DNA of 17,324 nt from Bacteroidota bacterium. Its GTDB lineage: Bacteria; Bacteroidota; Rhodothermia; Rhodothermales; Bin80. A program made the position numbers and the translations under genes. The notes below the pieces were generated by a model, which was not told the DNA's origin, ran no database searches, and was given only the letters and a program-made list of their open reading frames with translations. The first letter of the stretch is position 1. The number at the start of each line of letters is the position of its first letter. The DNA lies in assembly GCA_026702635.1 (NCBI GenBank), contig JAPPBZ010000059.1, positions 1 to 17,324 on the forward strand. The letters run 5' to 3'. Positions 1-6,869 of this stretch are shown piece after piece.

Positions 1-2199
1 GTTGTCGACTCGTTTGATACGCTCAATCAGACGTTTGAGATGCTGCAAATCACTGACCTGAAGGATAATCGTACCCTCAAAAAAGCCATCCTCGCTCTTC
101 ACAGTAATGGACAGGATATTTGTCTTCAGGTTTCTGGAGATGACCGTGGTCAAATCGTGAAGAATACCGACCCGGTCCTCCCCAATGACACGAAGCCCGA
201 CAACAAACCGCACATCTTTCTGCCGACTCCATGTACACGATTGGATGCGATCTGGATGGTTTACCAGTAAGTGTGCCGCATTCCGACAACCTGTTCGATG
301 GATATTTATGGAACCGGCTTTACTTGTATATCCAAAGACCGAGTCACCTGGAATTGGGTTACAGCACGAAGCATACACCGTTGCCAGACCTCGAATGCGC
401 TCTCCATTGATGAGTAATGCCTCAGCACCGCGGTCCTGCGCGTGTTCAAGAAAGGAAACGGAGGATTCCTGCGAAGCCTCAATCTCCTCATCAAGGTCCG
501 GTGAATCTCCCGTACGTAGATACTGTACAAGATCCTGTACGTCAAGAAGACCAGAAGAAATCTCATAAAACATCTGTGCTGACGTCGAATAATTAAATTG
601 AGACGCCAGCTGTATGAGTTCAGCTTCCGTTAGCGAAATCCTTGCACGCTTCGCTTTTTTCTCCCAAAGTTGGCGCCCATATCGTACCGCCTCCCGACGT
701 TCCTCATTTATGCGGTGGCGAATGCGACTTCGCGCCTTGTGTGTGACCACGAACTTGATCCATCCCGGGTTCGCCGTGATCTTCTTCGACGTAATAATTT
801 CAACCTGATCGCCACTCCTGAGTTTGTGCGATAAGGGCACCATCTTGCCATTCACCTTGGCACCAATACAATGGAACCCAATATCAGTATGAATCTGGAA
901 TGCAAAATCTACTGGTGTTGCCCCCTTGGGGAGTGCTTTCAAGTCTCCTCTCGGCGTGAATACATAAATCTCGTCTGTGTAGAGATCTAGACTGAACTCC
1001 TGGACAAATTCAGTTGCCTGCTCCGCATCCGGGTTCTCCATAAGATCATGAACCCAGGTGAGGAATTGATCCATCTTGGCATCCATTCCATCTACTCCCT
1101 CCTTGTACTTCCAGTGTGCAGCCACGCCACGCTCGGCAATTTCGTGCATTTCCTGCGTCCGAATCTGGACCTCTATTCGACGTCCATCCGAATCCAATAC
1201 CGTCGTATGCAGGCTCTGATACCCGTTCGATTTGGGTACAGAAATGAAATCTCTAAATCGCTCGGGTATTGGTTTATACAGGTCCGTCACGATAGAGTAT
1301 ACCCGCCAGCAATCTTCTTTCCCTTTTCCCCCGGCAGTTTTTAACACTATCCGAATTGCAAACACATCATAAATTTCTTGCAGCGGTTTATTTTGGGCCT
1401 GCATTTTTCGAAAGATCGAATACAGATTCTTGGATCGCCCCTTGATTTCAAAATCAAATCCTTGCTGACGAAGACCGGTGCTGAGTGGTTCAATGAAACT
1501 ACGAATGTGCGCCTCCCGCTGCTGCCTGCTACTCTTGAGTCCAGAAACGATTCCAGAATATGCCTCTGGCTCAAGGACCTTAAGGGCCAAGTCCTCCAAT
1601 TCGCTTTTGATGCGTTGCAACCCAAAACGGTGTGCCAGAGGTGCAAACAGACTTAATGTTTCCGTAGCAATCTTAAGTTGCTTCGCCGGGGGAAGCGACT
1701 CAATCGTCTTCATGTTGTGCAGGCGGTCGGCGAACTTTACAAAGATCACACGGACATCCTGAGCCATTGACAGGATGAGCTTACGGACATTCTCAGCCTG
1801 TCCAAGGGCGCGGTTCGCGTAGATTCCACGAATTTTGGTTAGCCCATCAATTAGCAGGGCCATCTGTTCGCCAAACTCTGCCTTCAGAATTTCAATGGTT
1901 AAATCGGTATCCTCCACCACATCATGCAGGAGCGCGGCACCAACACTCGTATCATCTAGTCGAATTTCCCGGGCAACAATACTGGCAACTGCGAGTGGAT
2001 GTGAGATATAGAGTTCGCCGGATGCACGTATGTCATTTCTGTGGGCCCAGTAACTGAGCTTAAAGGCCCGCCGAATCATGACCTCATCAACAACCGGGAG
2101 ATACTTATGGCAGTCCGCAATCAGGTCATCCAATTGCTGCCCGTACGGCTCTGCAATGGCTATATTACGTTCCTGAAGAATTCCCGAGGTTTCCAACAT
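1..2199 (-). CDS. RelA/SpoT-family bifunctional (p)ppGpp synthetase/hydrolase, 3' end cut by the window edge
   Basis: I translated this by hand from ATG at 2199; the frame stays open for 733 codons to base 1, so only a few C-terminal residues are probably missing (long RSH proteins are about 730-750 aa). It transfers pyrophosphate from ATP to GDP/GTP and hydrolyses (p)ppGpp in the cytosol. Visible domains in order: HD hydrolase with HDVVEDT at residues 92-98 and DRLHNM at 158-163; synthetase with RSKNLYSIFRKM at 255-266, NGYQSLH at 325-331 and EVQIRT at 343-348; TGS domain from about 410; a Cys-rich zinc-finger-like region with CC at 612-613, H634 and C638; and a C-terminal ACT domain from about 660. 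Both catalytic halves look intact, so it should be bifunctional (inference). An in-frame TTG at 2232 is a possible earlier start, but it overlaps a TATAAT box, so ATG is preferred. It lies downstream of the ribosomal operon terminator on the same strand. Whether to call it relA, spoT or rel is not decided by sequence alone. Confidence 0.95.
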   Translation of the reverse strand, partial: MLETSGILQERNIAIAEPYGQQLDDLIADCHKYLPVVDEVMIRRAFKLSYWAHRNDIRASGELYISHPLAVASIVAREIRLDDTSVGAALLHDVVEDTDLTIEILKAEFGEQMALLIDGLTKIRGIYANRALGQAENVRKLILSMAQDVRVIFVKFADRLHNMKTIESLPPAKQLKIATETLSLFAPLAHRFGLQRIKSELEDLALKVLEPEAYSGIVSGLKSSRQQREAHIRSFIEPLSTGLRQQGFDFEIKGRSKNLYSIFRKMQAQNKPLQEIYDVFAIRIVLKTAGGKGKEDCWRVYSIVTDLYKPIPERFRDFISVPKSNGYQSLHTTVLDSDGRRIEVQIRTQEMHEIAERGVAAHWKYKEGVDGMDAKMDQFLTWVHDLMENPDAEQATEFVQEFSLDLYTDEIYVFTPRGDLKALPKGATPVDFAFQIHTDIGFHCIGAKVNGKMVPLSHKLRSGDQVEIITSKKITANPGWIKFVVTHKARSRIRHRINEERREAVRYGRQLWEKKAKRARISLTEAELIQLASQFNYSTSAQMFYEISSGLLDVQDLVQYLRTGDSPDLDEEIEASQESSVSFLEHAQDRGAEALLINGERIRGLATVYASCCNPIPGDSVFGYTSKAGSINIHRTGCRNAAHLLVNHPDRIQSCTWSRQKDVRFVVGLRVIGEDRVGILHDLTTVISRNLKTNILSITVKSEDGFFEGTIILQVSDLQHLKRLIERIKRVDN

Positions 2200-2231
2200 C
2201 TTGGCGGCACAATCTACCCACTTGTGTTGCA

Positions 2232-2237
2232 ATTATA
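2232..2237 (-). promoter_or_regulatory. Putative -10 box (TATAAT) for the relA/spoT-family gene
   Basis: Reading the minus strand there is an exact TATAAT about 33 bases before the ATG of the (p)ppGpp synthetase gene. It also resembles the Bacteroidota -7 element (TAnnTTTG; here TATAATTG, one mismatch). No convincing -35 hexamer lies 16-18 bases upstream, because that stretch is the T-run and stem of the rplQ terminator. The position, immediately after a terminator, is where a fresh promoter is expected. The call rests on position plus one motif. Confidence 0.4.
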
Positions 2238-2247
2238 GTGCAAACGC

Positions 2248-2283
2248 AAAAAAACCCGCTGGGATCAATTTCCGAGCGGGTTT
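2248..2283 (-). terminator. Intrinsic terminator of the ribosomal-protein operon
   Basis: On the minus strand, just after the rplQ stop, a perfect 9-bp stem (AAACCCGCT at 2283-2275 with AGCGGGTTT at 2260-2252) closes a 14-base loop and runs directly into a T-run ending near 2248. This is a textbook Rho-independent terminator. It is the only strong one seen in the locus, so it probably ends the whole S10-spc-alpha transcript. Confidence 0.9.
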
Positions 2284-2319
2284 ATGATTTTTTCCACTAA
2301 TGTACTGGAAGCACAGCTC

Positions 2320-3174
2320 CTACGATGATGTACTCTCTTTTCCACCAGTTGCCGATTCATCATCCGACTTAGGCTCGGTAGAGTTCTTAGCATCATCCTC
2401 TACCTCCGGTGCAGTATCCTTCGCAGATGCTTCTTCTGTCTCAGGGATTGCATTTTCTGCCGATTCATCTTCTACCTCAGGGGCAGCATCCTCTGCTGAT
2501 GTATCTTCTGCCTCGGAGACGACATCTTCTACTGATACGTCTTCTGCCTCCGGTGCGGTATCCTCGGCGGACACACCCTCTACCTCGGAGACAGTATCTT
2601 CTGAGGATACATCTTCTACCTCGGGAGCAGCATCTTCTGCCGACACATCTTCCACCTCCGGTGCGACATCCTCCACCTCGAGTACATCTTCTTCCTCTAC
2701 AGACGAGGAAATCGTTGCTGCATCAGCAACTTCTACCTGCTGAGGAGTCGAGCTTCTACGACGACTTCCCCGACGTGTACGACGGCGGCGTGAGCTACGG
2801 GTTTCGGCAACCGAGTCATTATAGTCTACCAGTTCAATCACGGCCATCTCTGCAGCATCCCCTTGACGCTGTCCCAACCGAAGGACCCGAGTGTAACCAC
2901 CTGGCCGATCACCTACCTTCTCAGAAATCTCGTCAAAGAGTTCTGTCACCGCAGCCTTGTCCATCAGGTGCCGAAAGACCTCTCGGCGATTATGCGTTGT
3001 ATCTACACGGGCCCGTGTAATCAATGGCTCGACGTAGATGCGTAGTGCCTTGGCTTTCGTTAGGGTTGTCGTGATCCGTTTATTTCGAATCAGCGCCCCG
3101 GAAAGTGCCGCCAAAGTTGCCTTGCGGTGCGAGGCAGTCCGACTGAGCTTGTATCCCTTCTTGGCGTGTCTCAT
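2320..3174 (-). CDS. rplQ: 50S ribosomal protein L17 (bL17) with long acidic repeat tail
   Basis: Large-subunit protein near the exit tunnel. Residues 1-118 match the L17 core (start MRHAKKGYKLSRTASHRKA, then NKRITTTLTKAKALR and GGYTRVLRLGQRQGDAAEMA). The protein is 284 aa, far longer than the roughly 120-aa E. coli form. After the core comes an Arg cluster (10 Arg in residues 126-140), then an acidic tail from about 159 to the end. The tail contains seven consecutive 12-residue units (178-261) of the type SAEDxAPEVEDV, with about 40% Asp/Glu and a single Lys. It should be disordered. Acidic tails on L17 are known in Bacteroidota and relatives, but this length and regularity are unusual. ATG at 3174 lies 12 bases after rpoA. 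It is the last gene of the operon and is followed by the terminator at 2248-2283. The core assignment is secure; the tail function is unknown. Confidence 0.95.
   Translation of the reverse strand: MRHAKKGYKLSRTASHRKATLAALSGALIRNKRITTTLTKAKALRIYVEPLITRARVDTTHNRREVFRHLMDKAAVTELFDEISEKVGDRPGGYTRVLRLGQRQGDAAEMAVIELVDYNDSVAETRSSRRRRTRRGSRRRSSTPQQVEVADAATISSSVEEEDVLEVEDVAPEVEDVSAEDAAPEVEDVSSEDTVSEVEGVSAEDTAPEAEDVSVEDVVSEAEDTSAEDAAPEVEDESAENAIPETEEASAKDTAPEVEDDAKNSTEPKSDDESATGGKESTSS
2392..2643 (-). repeat. 36-bp tandem repeat, seven units, coding for the L17 acidic tail
   Basis: Seven in-frame 36-bp units (12 codons each) lie back to back inside rplQ. The units diverge at many third-codon positions yet keep the Ser-x-Glu-Asp...Glu-x-Glu-Asp pattern. 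Units alternate between an Ala-Pro-Glu and a Val-Ser-Glu core over the first five, which suggests growth by duplication of 72-bp pairs. One or two further degenerate half-units flank the array. Confidence 0.9.
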
Positions 3175-3186
3175 TTTGGTAACAGA

Positions 3187-4173
3187 CTAAGAAGCTGCCG
3201 GTCCAGGAGCAATCCGTGAAAGATCCATATCGAAACTCAAGCCACGTTCTGCAAGCAAAGCTGAAAGCTCTTTCAGAGACTTATTTCCAAAATTTCGGAA
3301 CTTCAGCATGGTCGCCTCATCGTGGCTGACCAAATCTCTGATTGTTTCGATGTTCGCAGCCTTCAGACAATTCTTTGCACGAACAGACAATGGAAGGGTG
3401 TCGACACTCAATTCAAGCTGCTCCTGGATCTGCAGGATATCGAAATCTATTCTCGACGATTCAATGGTCGGCACCTCAACAAAATCCATATCTATAAATG
3501 GATTAATATGATCTTTCAGGATGCTGGAAGCCTCCTTCAAAGCATTCTGTGGTACAATCGAACCATCGGTGGCTACTTCCAACTCCAATCGCTCATAATC
3601 TACACGCTGCCCAACACGAGTGGGCTTCACGGTAACACGAACACTCTTGATCGGAGTATAGACTGCATCTAGGGCAATTACCCCTATTGGGTCCGTGTCC
3701 CGCTTGTTCTCATTAGCCGGGACATAGCGACGTCCCGTTTCTACCCGAAGTTCAACGCCAAAGTCCACTCCTTCAGAAAGTGTAGCAATATGATGGTCCG
3801 GGTTCAACACTTGGTAATCATTCGTGGCTTCACCAATATCCTTGGCCGTCCAAGTACCAGGGCCCTTGATCTTTAGGTTGATCAATCCACTCGCAAAATC
3901 CATCGGCCTGAAACGAACCCCTTTGAGATTCAAGATGATATCGGATACATCCTCGGCAACGCCCTGAATCGTTGAGAATTCGTGTTGCACACCATCAATC
4001 TTCACCGCGGTGATCACTGTCCCCTGAAGCGAGGAAAGTAGAACCCGCCTGAGAGAGTTCCCGATCGTCTGGCCAAACCCACGTTCAAGAGGCTGAATTA
4101 CGAACCGTGTAAAGGTGGGGGTCACCTCTTCCGTCAGAACCCCCGCCGGCATTTGAATTCCGTGTCTGCTCAT
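3187..4173 (-). CDS. rpoA: DNA-directed RNA polymerase subunit alpha
   Basis: Alpha subunit of RNA polymerase; its dimer nucleates core assembly and its C-terminal domain contacts UP elements and activators. The product is 328 aa from ATG at 4173, the usual length (E. coli 329). The N-terminal domain spans about 1-230, with the signature LERGFGQTIGNSLRRVLLSS at 29-48. The linker is around 232-255. The alpha-CTD spans about 258-315, with LSVRAKNCLKAANI and an Arg at position 265, matching the DNA-contacting Arg265 of E. coli, and a FGNKSLKEL helix-hairpin-helix end. An upstream in-frame TTG at 4182 would add three residues; ATG is preferred. It sits between rpsD (33-base gap) and rplQ (12-base gap), the normal alpha-operon position. 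Confidence 0.98.
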   Translation of the reverse strand: MSRHGIQMPAGVLTEEVTPTFTRFVIQPLERGFGQTIGNSLRRVLLSSLQGTVITAVKIDGVQHEFSTIQGVAEDVSDIILNLKGVRFRPMDFASGLINLKIKGPGTWTAKDIGEATNDYQVLNPDHHIATLSEGVDFGVELRVETGRRYVPANENKRDTDPIGVIALDAVYTPIKSVRVTVKPTRVGQRVDYERLELEVATDGSIVPQNALKEASSILKDHINPFIDMDFVEVPTIESSRIDFDILQIQEQLELSVDTLPLSVRAKNCLKAANIETIRDLVSHDEATMLKFRNFGNKSLKELSALLAERGLSFDMDLSRIAPGPAAS

Positions 4174-4206
4174 ATTCAACAATTGAGTTCAAAAAATCAC
4201 AGTTGA

Positions 4207-4809
4207 TTACTTAGAGTAAAGCTCTACGATCAACTGTTCCCGAATATTCTCCGGTATATCAGAGCGCTCAGGAAAATCTAGAAACTTCCCGCTCAGTGCC
4301 CTCCGATCTGTTTCCAGCCACGAAAACACGCGGCGGCTCTTTTTCACATTTTCAATAAATACGGGGTTTTGTCGACTTCGCGGCCGCACCGAGACAATAT
4401 CTCCCGGGCGCAGCTGATAGGAGGGAATATCCACAACCTGACCATTGACAAGGATATGCCCATGTGTGACCATCTGCCGTGCCTGCCGCCGGGTTGAACC
4501 AAACCCGAATCTGAAGACCGTATTATCCAGACGTGCCTCCAGAAATCGGAGCAAATTCTCACCAGTCACCCCCTTCTTGCGGGCAGCCTTTTCAAACAGG
4601 TTCTTGAACTGCCGCTCCAGAACCCCATAAATATGTTTTGCTTTCTGCTTTTCTTTTAACTGAACAGCATACTCACTTTCACGACGACGCCGTTTCTGGC
4701 CATGCTGTCCTGGCGGATTCGGCTTGCGCTCCAGTGATTTACTGGGACCAAAAAGCGGTTCGTTAAACCGCCGTGCAATCTTCTGTTTTGGTCCTCTGTA
4801 ACGGGCCAT
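4207..4809 (-). CDS. rpsD: 30S ribosomal protein S4 (uS4)
   Basis: Primary 16S rRNA-binding protein that starts 30S body assembly and, in E. coli, represses the alpha operon. The 200-aa protein begins MARYRGPKQKIARRFNEPLF and ends ERSDIPENIREQLIVELYSK. It contains the PGQHGQKR motif, the QLKEKQKAKHIYGVLERQF helix and the S4 RNA-binding domain at about 90-155 (ARLDNTVFRFGFGSTRRQAR, then HGHILVNGQVVDIPSY). It has no cysteines, so it is the zinc-free form. No S4-type pseudoknot could be judged upstream of rpsM from reading alone. It follows rpsK after 33 bases. Confidence 0.98.
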   Translation of the reverse strand: MARYRGPKQKIARRFNEPLFGPSKSLERKPNPPGQHGQKRRRRESEYAVQLKEKQKAKHIYGVLERQFKNLFEKAARKKGVTGENLLRFLEARLDNTVFRFGFGSTRRQARQMVTHGHILVNGQVVDIPSYQLRPGDIVSVRPRSRQNPVFIENVKKSRRVFSWLETDRRALSGKFLDFPERSDIPENIREQLIVELYSK

Positions 4810-4842
4810 GATTGTTATTTACTCGAATCGGTGATAAAGAAG

Positions 4843-5247
4843 TCAGACACGCCGACGCTTAGGCGGACGACAACCATTGTGCGGAATCGGAGTCACATCG
4901 CGAATTGTTGTGATGTCCAATCCCGAAGTGTTCAGGGCACGAATGGCGGATTCACGTCCAGAACCGGGTCCCTTAACAAATACGTCTACGCGCTTTAATC
5001 CCAGATTGACCGCCTCTGTCGCCGCAGTCGTGGATGCAACCTGCGCCGCATAAGGAGTGCTCTTACGACTTCCCTTGAACCCTTCCTTACCCGAAGAAGA
5101 CCAGGAAATACAATTCCCATACTGGTCCGTAATGGTGACAATCACGTTATTGAATGTCGCCCGGATAAATACCATGCCGTTTGATTCAACCACCACCCTT
5201 TTCTTCCCAGAACGACCTGGACCCTTACGCCCCTGCTTTTTTGCCAT
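4843..5247 (-). CDS. rpsK: 30S ribosomal protein S11 (uS11)
   Basis: Platform protein of the small subunit, near the mRNA exit and the E-site codon. At 134 aa it is slightly longer than the E. coli form. It has an N-terminal Lys/Arg-rich stretch, then the core FIRATFNNVIVTITDQYGN, SSSGKEGFKGSRKSTPYAAQ and VDVFVKGPGSGRESAIRAL, ending in IPHNGCRPPKRRRV. The Asn-Gly in this end motif corresponds to the Asn119 that becomes isoaspartate in E. coli S11 (known of the family; not testable here). Start ATG at 5247 is preceded by an A/T-rich stretch without a Shine-Dalgarno. The gap to rpsM is 15 bases. Confidence 0.98.
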   Translation of the reverse strand: MAKKQGRKGPGRSGKKRVVVESNGMVFIRATFNNVIVTITDQYGNCISWSSSGKEGFKGSRKSTPYAAQVASTTAATEAVNLGLKRVDVFVKGPGSGRESAIRALNTSGLDITTIRDVTPIPHNGCRPPKRRRV

Positions 5248-5262
5248 TTATTTATTCTGTAA

Positions 5263-5643
5263 CTACTTGCGTGGTGCTTTCTTTTTCCCGGCGACGGTCT
5301 TCTTGCGTCCCTTGCGTGTCCTCGCATTCGTTTGCGTTCGCTGACCACGCACGGGTAGGCCACGCCGATGCCGTAAACCGCGATAACAGCCAATATCCAT
5401 GAGCCGCTTCACACTCATCTGAATCTCAGATCGAAGCTGTCCCTCAACGATATAATGATCTTCGATCAGGCGGCGGACCTTTTTGGTCTGTTCTTCTGTC
5501 CAGTTCTCTGGACGGGCATTGGGATCCAACCCGACCCGTTCCAGAATTTCCTGTGCGCGAGAGCGTCCCACGCCAAAAATGGACGAAAGTGCAATCTCAC
5601 CGCGCTTATTCGGCGGCACATCAACTCCAGCTATTCGAGGCAT
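5263..5643 (-). CDS. rpsM: 30S ribosomal protein S13 (uS13)
   Basis: Head protein of the 30S subunit that contacts the P-site tRNA and bridges to L5. The 126-aa product starts MPRIAGVDVPPNKRGEIALS and carries the helix-two-turn-helix region FGVGRSRAQEILERVGLDP. The family signature GCYRGLRHRRGLPVRGQRTQTNARTRKG lies near residues 83-110, and the Lys-rich tail ends KKKAPRK. ATG at 5643 lies 6 bases after the rpmJ stop. It is the first gene of the classical alpha operon, but here it is packed directly after rpmJ. Confidence 0.98.
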   Translation of the reverse strand: MPRIAGVDVPPNKRGEIALSSIFGVGRSRAQEILERVGLDPNARPENWTEEQTKKVRRLIEDHYIVEGQLRSEIQMSVKRLMDIGCYRGLRHRRGLPVRGQRTQTNARTRKGRKKTVAGKKKAPRK

Positions 5644-5649
5644 ATAATC

Positions 5650-5766
5650 CTATCCCTGCCGCTGCTTGTGCTTCGGATTCTTTTTGTTAATGATATAAAG
5701 ACGGCCCTTGCGTCTGACAACCTTGTCATCCGCACTCCGCTTCTTGATACTCGCTCGTACTTTCAT
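5650..5766 (-). CDS. rpmJ: 50S ribosomal protein L36 (bL36), cysteine-free
   Basis: Found by hand translation. The 38-residue product starts MKVRASIKKRSADD and ends INKKNPKHKQRQG, exactly the length and ends of bL36. The protein binds 23S rRNA at the base of the large subunit. The zinc-ribbon positions filled by Cys in E. coli L36 are here Ser11, Asp14 and Asn27; only His33 remains, so it should not bind zinc. This is the C-minus form, and the INKKNP segment resembles Bacteroidota L36. It sits between infA (70-base gap) and rpsM (6-base gap). The identity is firm from length, termini and context. Confidence 0.95.
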   Translation of the reverse strand: MKVRASIKKRSADDKVVRRKGRLYIINKKNPKHKQRQG

Positions 5767-5836
5767 CTCTGATGTGTGTAAATGGCTAATTTTCCAAGCA
5801 AAGTTCAGTGGTACGCACCACGAGCCTTATGGGTTC
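5767..5836 (-). other. Largest gap inside the operon (70 bases), with a small hairpin
   Basis: Between infA and rpmJ lies the longest non-coding stretch of the ribosomal locus. On the minus strand it contains a 5-bp stem, GTGGT/ACCAC with a four-base loop, at 5808-5821. There is no T-run after it, so it is not a terminator. It could be a processing site, a leader structure for rpmJ-rpsM, or chance. No clear promoter is visible. Confidence 0.3.
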
Positions 5837-6055
5837 CTACTTGTAGCGATACACAATCCGTCCTTTCGAAAGGTCAAAAGGTGAAATTTCGACCTTTACC
5901 CGATCACCAGGGAGGATTTTGATGTGATACATTCGCATCTTCCCGGCAAGCAATCCAAGGATCGAGTGTCCATTTTCAAGACGTACCCTAAATTGGGCGT
6001 TCGGCAAGGCGTCGGTGACTTCGCCGTCAAGTTCAATTGGTTTCTGTTTAGCCAT
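5837..6055 (-). CDS. infA: Translation initiation factor IF-1
   Basis: Binds the 30S A site during initiation and works with IF-2 and IF-3. The 72-aa length is that of E. coli IF-1. It is a single S1-type OB fold: start MAKQKPIELDGEVTDALPNA, then FRVRLENGHSILG, GKMRMYHIKILPGDRVKVE and the closing SPFDLSKGRIVYRYK. The first codons overlap the end of map by 8 bases, so translation of the two is probably coupled. There is no Shine-Dalgarno before the start. Confidence 0.98.
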   Translation of the reverse strand: MAKQKPIELDGEVTDALPNAQFRVRLENGHSILGLLAGKMRMYHIKILPGDRVKVEISPFDLSKGRIVYRYK

Positions 6056-6869
6056 ACGTTAATGTTTGTGTTCTCTCGTAGGGAGCAGGAATAACCTCCT
6101 CAATGTATTCAAAGGTCGTAAGTACCTCCGAGGCGTCTGCACGAATACAGATCATGTGCTCATAATGTGCCGAAGGGGTGCCATCGGCGGACCGGACCGT
6201 CCAGCCATCTGAATCTACAGTGATTTCAGACGTTCCAAGGTTTATCATCGGTTCTATGCACAGCGTCATCCCCGTTCTGAGGCGGCGTCCTTTGTTTGGC
6301 CTGCCAAAATTGGGGACCTGTGGAGACTCATGCAATTTGCTTCCAATCCCATGGCCAACCAGTTCCCGCACCACCCCCAGACCCTGTGCCTGACAATGAC
6401 GCTGAACTGTAGAGCCAATATCTCCAATCGTCGCATGGGGATTCGCTGCTGCAATTCCCAGCATTAAAGCTTCATGCGTTGCAGTGCAGAGCCGGGTTTT
6501 GTCTGGATCCAGATCTCCAACCCCAAATGTATACGCACTGTCACCAAAGTAACCGTTCAGTTGTACGCCGCAATCAATGGACACCAAGTCTCCTTCACAG
6601 AGGGTATAGCTGCCCGGAAATCCATGGACTACCACATCATTCACCGATATGCAGAGCGCGGAGGGGAACGGGGGAAGCGAACCCATACGATACCCCTTAA
6701 ATGCAGGCTCCGCACCATGGCTTCGAATAAAATCTTCAGCAACCCGATCAAGTACTTGGGTTTCCTGCCCTGGAGATATATATCCGGCAACCTCCGCCAA
6801 CGTTTTTGAGACCAAATCCGCACACTCGCGGAGCAGAGCAACCTCATGAGGCGTTTTCAGCATACTCAT
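6048..6869 (-). CDS. map: Type I methionine aminopeptidase
   Basis: Cytosolic metalloenzyme that removes the initiator methionine from new proteins whose second residue is small. At 273 aa it is the usual bacterial type I length. The pita-bread fold ligands are all visible: Asp99 (VSIDCG), Asp110 (YFGDSAYTF), His173 (ELVGHGIG), Glu206 (TLCIEPM) and Glu237 (AHYEHM). Substrate-site histidines are at 82 (NDVVVHGFPG) and 180 (KLHESPQVPN). The start ATG at 6869 overlaps the secY stop as ATGA; Met3 at 6863 is a possible alternative. It ends 8 bases inside infA. The secY-map-infA order without adk is seen in Bacteroidota and relatives, whereas many Firmicutes have adk in between. Confidence 0.97.
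   Translation of the reverse strand: MSMLKTPHEVALLRECADLVSKTLAEVAGYISPGQETQVLDRVAEDFIRSHGAEPAFKGYRMGSLPPFPSALCISVNDVVVHGFPGSYTLCEGDLVSIDCGVQLNGYFGDSAYTFGVGDLDPDKTRLCTATHEALMLGIAAANPHATIGDIGSTVQRHCQAQGLGVVRELVGHGIGSKLHESPQVPNFGRPNKGRRLRTGMTLCIEPMINLGTSEITVDSDGWTVRSADGTPSAHYEHMICIRADASEVLTTFEYIEEVIPAPYERTQTLTYG

Noticed and set aside
185..568. Plus-strand open frames opposite the RelA/SpoT-family gene
   Set aside because: The minus strand carries the continuous RSH domain order across the whole stretch, so these are shadows.
2300..2743. Plus-strand Ser/Thr-rich open frame of 147 codons opposite the L17 tail
   Set aside because: It is the antisense of the 36-bp repeat; because the unit is a multiple of three, several frames stay open. 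No start context and no homology features.
2409..3020. Plus-strand Leu/Pro/Arg-rich open frame of 203 codons
   Set aside because: Antisense shadow of rplQ in another frame of the same repeat; low-complexity and not gene-like.
5767..5836. Possible promoter before rpmJ
   Set aside because: Only a loose TTTG and an A/T-rich patch; no spaced pair of promoter elements.
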